Shown one piece after another: positions 1 to 10,800 of a DNA stretch of 64,000 nt. Where the stretch lies: contig CM070609.1 of the NCBI GenBank assembly GCA_036346395.1, forward strand, positions 24,983,223 through 25,047,222. The letters run 5' to 3'. How positions within the stretch are numbered: the first letter of the stretch is position 1; the number at the start of each line of letters is the position of its first letter. This stretch comes from Hsuehochloa calcarea. Taxonomy: Eukaryota; Streptophyta; Magnoliopsida; Poales; Poaceae. The notes below the pieces were generated by a model, which was not told where the DNA came from, made no database searches, and was given only the letters and a program-made list of their open reading frames with translations. Position numbers and translations under genes: made by a program.

Positions 1-1834
1 GGCACAGTTCATTTCTCTCGGCGTTGGACAGAGTGTAGCAAGCTGGGGGAAGGTACGCTCGTCTCCAGATCGGTCTCTTTCGGTGCTAACTCGGTCCTTA
101 TGTTCATATCGACCAAGTCACGCCGCATGCTAACACCATCCTTTGTTTTACCACTAATGTTCAAGAAGAGACCAATCAAGCTATCACATACATTCTTCTC
201 GTGCATGACGTCGATGCAAATGGCGAACTTCTAAGGCTCCCAAATAAGGCAAGTCCCAAAAAATTGACCGCTTCTTCCAGATGTTCTTCTCACGGGTTCT
301 TAATTTACGTCCCTTCCCAAGCACAACATCGATATCCTTAACCATATCATAGACCTCTTTCCCACTAAAAGCCCTTGAAACTGAACCGTCCTCCTTATTT
401 CCGTCGAATTGTTTCTTCATCTTGCGGTATGGGTGACTCCTGGGAAGGAACCTACGGTGATGCATATACACAGTTTTGCGCGAGTTGTTAAGCCATACAC
501 TCTCCGTAGCATGTAAGCAGTGCGGACATGCTTTGGCTCCTTTTGTACTGAAACCCGACAGGTTACCAAGGGCAGGAAAATCATTGATGGTGCAGAACAA
601 CATGGCGTGTAAAGTGAAGTTCTCTAGTTTGTACGCATCCCATACCTGTACCCCTTCGTTCCATAGTGCTACAAGATCTTCCAGCAATGGTGCTAGGTAC
701 ACATCAATATCATTCCCAGGTTGCTTCGACCCTTGGATAAGTAGTGACATCAAAATGTACTTCCGCTTCATACACAGCCAAGGAGGAAGGTTGTACATAC
801 ATAGATTCACGGGCCAGGTGCTATGTCGGCTGCTCATGTTACCGAAAGGATTCATTCCATCCGTACTCAACCCTAACCTTATGTTCCTCGGTTCCGCACC
901 GAACTCTTCAAGCTCGATCGAAGTTTCTCCACCGCGTAATCGGCAGGTGTCTTAGCTTTCCATCTCTCTTACGCTCCTCTGAGTGCCAACGCAATAATCT
1001 TGCCTCCTTTGGGTTCGCAAATAAACGCTTCAAATGTGGGATTACAGGCAGATACCACAACATCTTAGCGGGAGGTCCTTGCTTCACCTTAGCAGTATTT
1101 TAACACTTGTATCGGGATGCTTTGCACACGGGACATACATGCATGTCTGCATACTCTTTACGGTAAAGGATACAATCGTTCGGACATGCATGTATTCTTT
1201 CTACTTCCATTCCCAATGGACAAATAACATTCTTTGCTTGATAGGTGGTGCTGGGCAACACGTTTCCCTCTGGAAGGATGTCCGCTAGGAGACCTAACAA
1301 CGCCGTGAAACTCTTATCGGACCAACGATTGCTTGCCTTCAATTTTAGCAGTTCAAGCACGGTTGACAACCTTGTGTAACCCGGTTTGCAGCCAGGGAAC
1401 AAAGGTCTCACCGAGTCCTCCCTTAAGCCCTCGAATTTACAAAACTCTCTCTCACTATAGTTCTCTTCTGCGTCGCGTAGCATCTGATTCAGATTGTCAT
1501 CATGCCACCTATCCTCATCAAAAGCACAGTCCACATCCGGTAAATCGTTGACTTCCTCGGCGATGTCGTCAATATTAACTTCTGGTATAATCTGCTCTTC
1601 ACCGTGACTGCTCCAACATGTGTACCCTTTTTTGAAACCCCTTCGAATCAAGTGCGCTTCGATCTGCACCGTGTTGTTAAACATCTTCAGATTACCACAA
1701 TCAATGCACGGATAATACATAAATTTTATCCCCTTCTTCAACATATCCTGCTCAGCGGCTCTTTTAAAAGCAACCACGCCATTAATGTACTCTTGACTCA
1801 CACGGTTCACACCGTACATCCAGTTTCGATCCAT
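1..1834 (-). pseudogene. TNP2-like CACTA transposase, N-terminal part, broken and cut by window edge
   Basis: The start at 1834 opens with MDRNWMYGVNRVS, the usual beginning of the transposase-associated domain of TNP2/TNPD proteins. It continues through YPCIDC and HLIRRGF to a zinc-finger-like HVCPVCKASRYKC. A stop near 1100 breaks the frame. Coding resumes at 870-184 with the Transposase_21 region (MSTDGMNPFGN, DFPALGNLSG, CPHCLHATES), and again at 206-9 (EKNVCDSLIGL). Compared with the CACTA-3 copy, the break near 1100 replaces a sense stretch, so this is decay or sequence error rather than an intron. The protein would cut and join transposon ends in the nucleus. It is not expected to work as it stands. 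Confidence 0.88.
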
Positions 1835-2339
1835 CTACACTACGCATGTAACAAATTAGTGTCTAATTGATTAGCGATTAATTTATAGCAAATATAAAGG
1901 GTTATAGATCGTTACCCTCGGAGCTCACGAAGAAAATGCCTAATATCTCTCGACAATCCTCGCCTTCTCCTCCCTTCCCTCTCTGTCGGCGACACAATGG
2001 GCTTCCTATTTACCAAACATACTTAAATTGATTAGCGATTACTTTGGACTAATTAATTTGACCTACACTAAGATTGTTATTTGCCTACAAAACCACACAT
2101 GCCTTTTCATACACATTATAAAGAAAATAATCATATGCAATCACCGAGTGGTATGTCACTATTTACCTCTAAACACCCGATACCTTCACAGCCAATGAGA
2201 GACTTTGGATAGGTTTGAAGCAAATGGCAGTGGCAAGCGTGAGGAGGCGCGAAATGGCGGCAGAGATGGCGCAGAGGCACCGCAGTAAATGTGTGTCGGG
2301 CAAATGCGCAGAGATGTGTGTCGCGCGCTATATATAGGG

Positions 2340-2650
2340 TGAGATATCAGACGGTTCTTAATTATAACCGTCAGTGATAACTAATTATCACGCATTTCTA
2401 ATTAAGAACCGTCAGATACTATCACTGCACGGTTCTTAATTAGCACCGCTCAGGAATGGTCGATTATCACGCACGGTTTAATAATAGAACCGCTCAGATA
2501 ATTCACGACATTCTATTATTAAACCGTCTGTGATAATTGGTTATCACAGACGGTTCTAATTAAGAACCGTCTGTGATAGGCTCGCATCGGCTATTCCAGG
2601 TCGGAACAGACCCAACACAGACGGTTCCAAAAGAACCATCTGTGATGGGC
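2340..2650. repeat. Subterminal inverted-repeat array of CACTA-1
   Basis: Pairs of the motif ATCACAGACGGTT and its complement AACCGTCTGTGAT, separated by A/T-rich loops, form a series of hairpins next to the terminus. In En/Spm-type elements such subterminal repeats are the binding sites of the element-encoded DNA-binding protein. Units closest to the terminus (2515-2650) are nearly perfect. Units further in (2345-2510) are altered at the CAGA/TCTG core. Confidence 0.85.
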
Positions 2651-2679
2651 CGTCTACTATAGCCTGTTTTGTAGTAGTG

Positions 2680-3932
2680 ACACACACCATAGCTAAGGGA
2701 AGGGCAACACCTCCCATCCAACACACTGGAGCTTCGAACTGGTTAAAACCGGACAGTGTAGAGGATCACCCTAACATGAGCTTGAGAGAGAAGAATAGAA
2801 GCAGGTGCAAGATTGGTCCAAACACTAACAGGGCCACCAGCGAGGAGCTTCAAATGACTTAGGTGAGCAAGCGGTTCTTTCTCTCGGCGACAATAGTAGA
2901 TGATGCAAAATCGAAGGGCGACAACTCCGACTCCTCTCCCCCTCTGCCCATGTGGCTTATTCAAGGTGGATTGGACCAACTGCTACGAACAGGGCCTTCG
3001 GGACAGTCGTCTTGCGTATCAAGACGACACTTCAACAACAACAGCCCCCCTTCTCAAGCTCTTCCAACAGCTGACCTGCTACTCCTCGAAATAACGACCT
3101 ACACTCATGGCACTCCCGGCATAGCAGCATGGGAAGCTGACCTTATCTTCTCCGCCTCACGCAGATCGGTGAGCACACAACGAGAGACGAGGTGGGGGGG
3201 GAGCTCTAGGGCCAGGGTGAGGAAACTCCTCTAGCTATGGCAGGATGATCTCTAGATGAACTTACCGACGATGGTGTTGAGGACTCTCCTAGCAGCCGGG
3301 CGGTGGCAACCACGGGACAGCGCGACGATGGAGGGACGGGGATCCACCCGACGCACACCAAGATGATTCGTGGCTCCACTCACGAAGGTTTCACCCGACA
3401 CTGACGGTCGATGGTCTCCCACGACGCTGATGCCCACCAAGCTCACGACCGATGCGGCCACATCTGCCGGCCGACGGCAGCATCAGTGGGGGGTGGACCC
3501 CCCCAGCGTGGAGCACCAATGACCACGGGAATCCTCTCGGTGCATGCGAAGATGGCGGCTCCCCGCGCGATGAACTCCTAGACGTCGGTGCCCCCGAGCC
3601 CACAATCGGTGGCGGCATTGGCGGGTGGTGGTCGCCCCTGGGCGGAGCGTCCACCCCGATGGCGGTGGCACGACAACCGGCGATTGGGGGCCAAATGATC
3701 TAGATCTAGCTTCCGGGGGAGGCGTTTGCGGGCCATAAGCTTCGGCCAAGGGGGGCGCAGCTCTGCGGGAAGCTCGTCGCCATCTCCATGCGTTAATCGC
3801 GCTCCCTCAATGCTGGAGCAACAGTGGCGCCAGACGGGCGGGGGTGCTAGGGACAGGGGCTCTCGGGGATTGTGGAGTCGCCTTCCGGGTCATCCGAAAC
3901 AAGCAACACGGGAGCGGTATCCCTTGATCCCT
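2680..3932 (-). mobile_element. Retroposon-like repeat, copy A, truncated by CACTA-1
   Basis: This stretch is closely similar to 43741-44447 plus 47270-47848 (copy B). Both copies stop at the same base pattern, CCCTTGATCCCT (3932 here), after which the flanks are unrelated, so this is a true element end. Copy B runs on to a T-rich run on the plus strand, which would be a poly(A)-like tail in minus orientation. The 5' end would then be at 3932. The part near that end is GC-rich with short proline-rich ORFs (for example 3749-3483). No reverse transcriptase is visible, so it would be non-autonomous. The class (LINE-derived or other) is inference. Confidence 0.55.
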
Positions 3933-3984
3933 GGTTTTGATTCACGACCAAACATTTTCCTTCTTAAACATCTGAATCACACGG

Positions 3985-4205
3985 CTAAATTGATTTGCGT
4001 TGACTCGTTCACATTCCAAGTTAATAGGCGTTGACTCGTTCACGTTCCAACATGGTGAGCTGCCACTTGGAACACATGTCTTTGATTTCAAGCACGATGT
4101 AGCATGAAATTTACAAGTGACAAGTTGAAAAAAAAATCCTTTTACTTTTCTTATTGGATTTGGAGCGTGATGTAGCATGAATTTAGAAGTGACAAGTTCC
4201 AAAAT
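3985..4205. repeat. Dispersed repeat with GTTGACTCGTTCAC leader and GATGTAGCATGA units
   Basis: The leader CGTTGACTCGTTCACATTCC occurs twice, followed by GTGAGCTGCCACTTG and two diverged units containing GATGTAGCATGAA and ACAAGTGACAAGTT. The same arrangement recurs at 22618-22925 and in part at 23130-23510. There is no coding potential. Class unknown. Confidence 0.6.
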
Positions 4206-4249
4206 AAAACCCCTAATAACTGTAATTTAGACTATTTTTTTAAAAAAAA

Positions 4250-4770
4250 TTAGTAGTGGGATTAATATACGAATTCCAACAAAAAATTGTTGAAATTCGG
4301 GATAAAAAATAAAAAGAAAATTTGCAATTTGATTTATATATGAAATCCAAAGTAAAATATTTAAATAACCAAATTTCGGAACAAAATTTGCAATTTGATT
4401 TATATATGAAATCCAAAGTAAAATATTTAAATAACTAAATTTTGGAACAAAAAAATAACATTGTTAATTTTGTTTACATACGAATTCCTAAATAAAATTC
4501 TAAATAAATATACAAGGAATAAAAATTAAACAAAAGTCATAATTGGATTGTTATACGAATTACAACAAAAAATAACTACTATTTGGAATAAAAATAAATC
4601 AAAATTAGTAATTTGATTTTGATATGAAATCCAAATTAAAATCCATAAATAAACGTAATTTGGTATAAAAATAAAAGAAAATATGAAATTCTATTTCCAT
4701 ACGATTTTCAAAGTAAAATATCTGAATAACTAAAATTTTGAATAAACTAAATATAAATTATAATGAGGAT
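4250..4770. repeat. AT-rich degenerate tandem repeat
   Basis: Two neighbouring units beginning TTTGCAATTTGATTTATATA start at 4321 and 4387, a period of 66 bp, and are almost identical. Further diverged units with ACGAATT, AAATCCAAA and AAAATA blocks continue to about 4770. No ORF of note. It lies directly left of the TRIM. Confidence 0.65.
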
Positions 4771-5039
4771 ACCACGAATGGTGTCGGATGAGACCATAAA
4801 AGAGTGGAATGATGTTGATGTAACACCCTGACCCAAAATCGGCTCAATGCCCAGCCCACCGTGGGGCGGACCCGCGCACACATAGCATCTCACTTACACT
4901 TTCGTCCTCGCTTCGTGTAAAAGGGTTAACCCGGAGGTGCTACGTTTGGATCCAACATGCATTATATACTACTACAACTCACTTGAGACAAGCAATGTGG
5001 GACTAATCCCACCACACAACTCCTCACACTACTGGAAAC

Positions 5040-5375
5040 CCATCCTTTGCCGAGGGCTAAAATCTTTGCCGAGGGCTAGAGCTCGGGCACTCGGCAAAGG
5101 CTCTATTTGCCGAGGGCCAGCCCCAGGAGCCCTCGGCAAAGATAGGCCCTCGGCAAAGAAACGGCCCTCGGCAAAATAAATCTTTGCCGAGGGCCTAGCC
5201 CTCGGCAAATTGGCCCTCGGCAAATATGGCCGGATGGGCCACGGCGGCCACTGGCGTCAGTCTTTGCCGAGCGCCCGCCGTCAAGCACTCGGCAAATATT
5301 TTTAAATTTTTTTTTAAAGTTTCTTTGCCGAGGGCCATTGGCCAAGCCCTCGGCAAAGATCCCCTTTGCCGAGGG
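5040..5375. repeat. CACTA-2 left subterminal repeat array, part 1
   Basis: Many copies of TTTGCCGAGGGC and GCCCTCGGCAAA alternate in both orientations and can pair into GC-rich hairpins. These are likely binding sites for the element's own DNA-binding protein, as known for En/Spm subterminal repeats. The tail of the array has a T-rich spacer. Confidence 0.88.
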
Positions 5376-5850
5376 CCAGGCTAGGTCTATTGGATCACAT
5401 GTGGAGATGTCTGGGTTTTAGGCATCCGACGTCACAACTTGCTCGAAACCTTCTCAATTTTTTTACCACAGCCTACACATGCGATAACATGACACCTCGA
5501 CAAGTTTCATGATTTTTGGACTTCGTATGGATTTTATATAATTTAAAAACACTTTTCTGACAAGTTCCTCGTCATGTTACGTGAAGAAGATGCCCGAAAT
5601 TTGATGCGAGTTCGTGGATAGGGACTCAACATACACCAAATACCATGAATAACATTTTTCGAATCACTAAATTGCATTATTCCATCCACCTGCAGTTCAA
5701 ATTTGAAATATTCGAAAAAAATCAACGAAAAGAAATAAATTAGGGAAATATATCAAAAAAAGTCAAAATTGGCCCAAATTTTAAAATTGAGTTTTAAATA
5801 ATGTATTATAGCACCACAAAAAAACTGGGTTCAAAAAACCAAAACAAAAA
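5376..5850. other. AT-rich spacer in CACTA-2 without genes
   Basis: This 470-base stretch between two subterminal arrays is A/T-rich and has no ORF with family features. It may be a small insertion, but no terminal repeats or target duplication could be found. Confidence 0.4.
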
Positions 5851-5851
5851 A

Positions 5852-6035
5852 CATCTTTGCCGAGGGCCTAGCCTGGATCTTTGCCGAGGGCCTGGCCAAT
5901 GGCCCTCGGCAAAGAAAATTTAAAAAACAAATAAAAAATCTTTGCCGAGGGCTTGGCCAATGGCCCTCGGCAAAGAAACTTTAAAAAAATGAAAAATCTT
6001 TGCCGAGGGCCCTGGATCTGGGCCCTCGGCAAAGG
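5852..6035. repeat. CACTA-2 left subterminal repeat array, part 2
   Basis: Three more hairpin pairs of TTTGCCGAGGGC/GCCCTCGGCAAA are separated by A-rich linkers, followed by a very C-rich leader (6060-6340). The same motif and linker style return at the right end. Confidence 0.85.
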
Positions 6036-6339
6036 GCCCAACCCTAAATCGGCCAGCGGCCTGGCCCAAAATCCGCACACATTTCACCCCACGCCCGCCG
6101 CCCCGCCCCGCCGCCCGCCCGCGCCACGCCACCCACCGCCACCGCCACCACCGCGCCTGCCGCCGCGCCGCGCCCGCCGCCCGCCCGGCCGCGCCACGCC
6201 TCCCCACACCGGCCTTCCTCGCCGCCCGGCCGCCCTCCGGCGGCCCCATGGGCCTCCTCACACTGCCTTCCCACCCCCGGTCGGCCCTCCTGCGGCCCCC
6301 ACGGCCTTCCCGCCCAGCACGGCCTCCACCGCAACCCTA

Positions 6340-6530
6340 GGTAAAACTCGTTGTCGGCCTTCGTGCCGTATGTGGTTGTGTGGGCCTTCGTGCCAGAAAT
6401 TGATATGAGGGCCTTCGTGTTGCTGTGGTTGTCGGCCTTCGTGCCGCCAGAATGTCGGCCATCCTGCTGCTTTTTGCGGTTTTGGAAACCTCCCGCAGGG
6501 AGGTGCTGCCAAATTTTGAACGAACAATAA
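6340..6530. repeat. Short tandem GGCCTTCGTGCC array plus conserved block, left copy
   Basis: Four to five copies of a roughly 25-30 bp unit with GGCCTTCGTG precede a conserved block, GTTTTGGAAACCTCCCG then GCCAAATTTT. The same module recurs in direct orientation at 12787-12910, near the other end of the element. Here it lies in the transposase leader. There it lies in the second gene, probably in an intron. Confidence 0.7.
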
Positions 6531-7105
6531 CCTATTGCCTTTTATGCGGAGAAGAGCACGCCGGAGGGGACCCGAGGACCCGATCGCCTTCGCTTGCGTC
6601 GCGTTCTCGCTCGCAAGATCCTGCGTCGCCTCGCCATCGCGCCGACTCGCCATCGCCCGCTTAGCCCGACTTCACCGACACCCTAGGTATAAATAACCTC
6701 TTTTTCCGCATGTCCGCCGTAGTCTGCGCAGAACCCGCTTAAGCGCCTCCTCCGAAAGAGATACGGTCGTAGGTATGCGGATCTTTGCATCTCTCGCGAT
6801 CGTATCTGCTTCGGATTGTCCACGTTTTTGATAGGCCGCGGATGCGTAGATGGGTTAGTTTCCATGGTCGCTCGGTCCGAGACGGAGTTTCGGCATCACC
6901 TCCTGTTGTTCTCCGGATACACACTCTCCTTGCGGACGTGTATCGGAGAACAATGGGAGGTGCCGCCAAAATTTATCTCGAGAGGAGCGAGCTCGAAACC
7001 GACCTCATCTACGATCCGCGGTGGGATTAGGACCTATCCTTACCTATTAGACATTAGGAACACCGCGTAGATGCAATTGATGGTCACAATACTCGTGATG
7101 TAAAT

Positions 7106-10100
7106 GTTAAAGGATGGAGGACCGCGGTGGATGTACACGGGCCGAGAAGCGGGAGTGACTACGACTATGAATGGGTGAAGGGACGGATCGCTTTCTTGAA
7201 ACATGCATTTGGCCCAGGAGCAGGAGGACATTCTCTAGTTTGGTGTCCCTGCAGCAAATGTGACAACAGGAGAAAGGTAGACGAGAAGACCATGGGTAGA
7301 CATCTTGTGTTCAATGGTTATACGCCTGGCTACCAAAGATGGATCTACCATGGTGAAGCGATCGTATAAGAGCGGAGGTGGTGAGAGCACGCCTCGAGGC
7401 TTTTGATGATGATGCCGGGTAGCGGACATGCTAGATGACACCCACCAAGCTCACTTCACGAACGACGCGAGAAGGAGGAGATGGAGGAATCCGCAAAGGA
7501 CTTCTACAAAATGTTGCACTCGCACGAAACCCCTTCACGAGCGTACAACGATTTCTCAGCTGGATGCGGTTGGACGCGTAATGGGGTTGAAGGCCGAGTT
7601 AAACCTGAGTCGAGAAGGCTTCGATAAGATGTTGGCCGTGTTTGGCACCATGCTACCGGAGAAGCACACTTTGCCGATTTAACTTGTACGAGGCGAGAAA
7701 CTCCTTCAGATGCTTAAGATGCCGTATGACAAGATACATGTTTGTCCGAGGGGTGCGCCCTATTTAGAAAAGAACACAAGGACGCAAATTATCGCTCGGT
7801 GTAAATCCTCCGTGTACACGGAGGTAGACTCGTGATGGTCGAAAAGCGACTTCCGATCCCCGCGAGAGTGCTACGGCACCTTCCTTTCCTGCCGAGGATC
7901 CAACGGCTATTCATGATCGAGGAATCCGCGAAATAGATGACATGGCACAAAGATGGCAAACAAGATAACTCGAAGATGGTACATCCGTCGATGTCAAGCA
8001 TGGACGATTTCAATGACAAACATCGTGACAAAGCAACGAGGCCCGTGAATGTACGTGTCGCTACCGGCAATGATGGGTTCAATCCTTATGGAATGATGGC
8101 TGCCCCATACACGTGCTGGCCCATTTTTGTTATCCCCCTCAATCTCCCTCCCGGCATCTCCTTTCAACGGCATAACGTATTCTTGTCGTTGATAATTCCC
8201 GACACCCGGGAGTAATATGGGTGTGTTCATGGAGCCCGTGATTGATAAATTGATCCACGCTTGGGAGAAGGGGTATGGACATACGACCGAGCTACAAAGA
8301 CAAGCTTCAAAATGCACGCTTGGTACCACTACTCCTGCATGACTTCTGGCGTATGGGTTATTTGTCACCGGTGTGTTCACGGAAGTTCCCATGCCCAATA
8401 TGCAAGGAAGCTATGAGGTTCATTTGGTTGAAGAAGGGTGGCAAGTATTCGTCGTTCGACCAAAGATCGCGCGAGTTCCTTCCTCTAGACCATGAATTCG
8501 AGAAGACATCAAGAGCTTTACGAAAGGTGTCAAAGTGATGCACCTAAACCGCACTTGAGGATCGGTGCCGAGGTTCGTGCTCGGATAGATGCTCGTGCCC
8601 AATGAAGAAGGTGGTTTTGTGGGATATGGTGAGGAACATATGTGGACTCATAAGTCCGGCTTGACGAGGCTCCCCTATTTCGATGACCTTCTTCTGCCAC
8701 ATAATATTGATGTAATGCACACTGAAAAGAATATCGCCGAGGCACTTTGGGGAACTCTCATGGACACTGACAAGTCTAAGGACAACGTTAAGTCTAGAGT
8801 GGACGTAGCGACGTTGCGCGATAGACCGAATCAAGCGATGCAGCCTCCTAGTGGCCGAAACAAGAACTGGAAAAGGCCTAAGGTCAATTTCGTCTTGCAA
8901 ATCGATCAAAGGAGGGAAGTACTAAAATGGATCCAGACGTTAATGTTCCTGCATGGATATGCAAATAATCTTAGCAGGGGAGTGAACTTAGGCACTCTGC
9001 GAGTCAACGGGATGAAGAGTCATGACTACCACATATGGATTGAGCGGCTTCTTCCGGCGATGGTCCGAGGCTATGTCCCTGAGCATGTTTGGCTAGTGCT
9101 GGCAGAGTTGAGTTTTTTCTTCCGCCAGCTTTGTGCCAAGGAGATATCTCGGACCGTCGCTCAGGACTTGGAAAAAGAGGCACCTGTGTTGCTCTGTAAG
9201 CTGGAGAAGATCTTTCCACCCGCTTCTTCTTGCCAATGCAAAGATCTCGATTGTGCACCTCCCGTCCGAGGCACGCTTTGGGGCGGCAGCCCGTTGGTGC
9301 TATCCAATCGAGAGATGTCTAAAGACTCTTCGCAAAAATGTACAAATAAAGCCGAATTGAGGCTTCCATTGCGAGGCATGCCTTCGGAGGAGGTGGCAAA
9401 CTTCACAACACGCAATACTACAAGCGAACCTTCCTAGCAATCATAATCCACTCCTCGCTACAATGTCGGGCGAAAATGAATCGACCCTCGGCCTTTTCCA
9501 AGGCCAACTCTGCAAAGGCAAGTGGATCAACCCGAAGCTATTGGGAAATGAAGAGTGGCGCAGTATCATGCTATATGTGTTGAATAACCTTACCGAGGTG
9601 CAGCCGTTCATCAAGTAAGTTCTCAACGAACTTGTTTGAATACGCCGTCACTATTCTGCATCCAACCCCATTGATTCTCGTTCGGACAGGGAATTTGTTC
9701 GTGAATTCTGGCATCAATCAAGGGATCCTACCTCGCATGAACAAGACACCCTTGTTTCATGGGTGCGGAGCGGGAGGCCTGATTTCATTTCTTGGTTCAA
9801 ACAAAAGGCAATGTCCAATTTAGCTCGTACGTTCAATCGTCCAAGGCGATCGTACGTTTGATTAATATAACGATCTATCATGCTTCACCTTGCAGGCCCA
9901 GACCGGTTCGTCCATGAGTGACGAGTTGAAACAGGTTACAAACGGCTGTGACGTTAGGGTGAAGTCATTTACCGGCTATGACGTGAACGGATATCGCTTC
10001 CACACAACAAGTTACGAGCAAATTCGGCCCAAACGAAAAACCACAAATAGCGGAGTTTGTACGCCCAGCACTGATGGCCTCGACTATCATGGTAGAGTTG

Positions 10101-10681
10101 AGGAAATCTATGAACTCTCATTTCATGGAGACAAACCTCTTAAACCTATCATGTTCAAATGCCATTGGTTTAATCCTCGATCAACGAGACGAACCCCTCA
10201 TCTTGGGCTAGTCGAGATTCGAGAAGATTCCATCTATCCTGGAAAAGATGTCTACATTGTGGCTCAACAGGCCGTGCAGGTGTATTATACTCGATACGCC
10301 AACCAAGACAAAGAGGATCTTAAGGGTTGGGCTATTGTGCACCAGGTATCTCCACATGGTAAACTACCTGCCCCAAACGATGATGATTACAACTTCAACG
10401 CAAACACATATGATGGACAGTTCTATCAAGAAGATGGGCTACCAGGCACGTTTGAGATAGTCTTACCCGAAGCAATCGAAATGGAAGTAGACAACGAAAT
10501 GGTTGATGGCGAGGTCGATGGAGATGTGGTGGTAAATGCCAAGGACATAGCAATGCTTGAGCGATTACTTCTAGGCAATGACTACGATGACAACATAGAA
10601 CCTTCGGATAGTGTTGCCCATTTGGACAATTTTGACAGTGATGATGAGACCTATGATCCCAATCATGAAGATTATTCCTAA
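7106..10681 (+). pseudogene. TNP2-like CACTA transposase of CACTA-2, several frame breaks
   Basis: Domains follow the usual TNP2 order. The transposase-associated domain (about 7127-7369) has GHSLVWCPCSKCDN and the YTPGYQRWIYHGE ending. It is followed by KIHVCPRGCALF near 7735, then Transposase_21 with PHNIDVMHTEKNI at 8698-8736 in the long frame 8589-9437. A DUF4218-like stretch (YGNTLSRGVN-type region near 8960, FFFRQLCAKEIS near 9115) comes next. The C-terminal DUF4216-like part (9890-10681) has VNGYRFHT, KCHWFNP and the acidic tail SDDETYDPNHEDYS, ending at a TAA (10679-10681). At least five shifts or stops between 7370 and 9890 keep it from being read as one protein. Some could be small introns, but several are one-base differences. 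It would act with the second gene in transposition. Confidence 0.85.
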
Positions 10682-10800
10682 TACATGTAATACTATGTTT
10701 TTTTTAATTTGTGTTTTGTTTATATATTTTGAATCTATTTCTAATATATGTACTAATTAGTCTTGTTCATTCTTTGTGATTGCAGGTGATTGAACAAAGA

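Larger units (their letters stand above)
1..2679. mobile_element. CACTA-1: right end of a CACTA (En/Spm) DNA transposon, cut by window start
   Basis: The element ends at 2679 with the inverted form of a CACTACTACA terminus (GTAGTAGTG). Inside that lies a subterminal array of ACGGTT/AACCGT units, followed by a TNP2-type transposase read leftward. The left end and its target-site duplication are outside the window, so the TSD cannot be checked. The base order is the same as in the complete CACTA-3 (25581-36277), and the transposase parts of the two align closely, so they are one family. The element interrupts copy A of the retroposon-like repeat that follows it. Confidence 0.9.

Noticed and set aside
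3452..3703. Overlapping Gly/Arg/Pro-rich frames in the retroposon-like repeat
   Set aside because: Both strands are open through GC-rich DNA, and frames differ between copies A and B, so there is no conserved protein.
5953..6408. 151-codon frame with a proline-rich start
   Set aside because: It begins in the TTTGCCGAGGGC array and runs through the C-rich leader of CACTA-2. No domain, and open in all frames.
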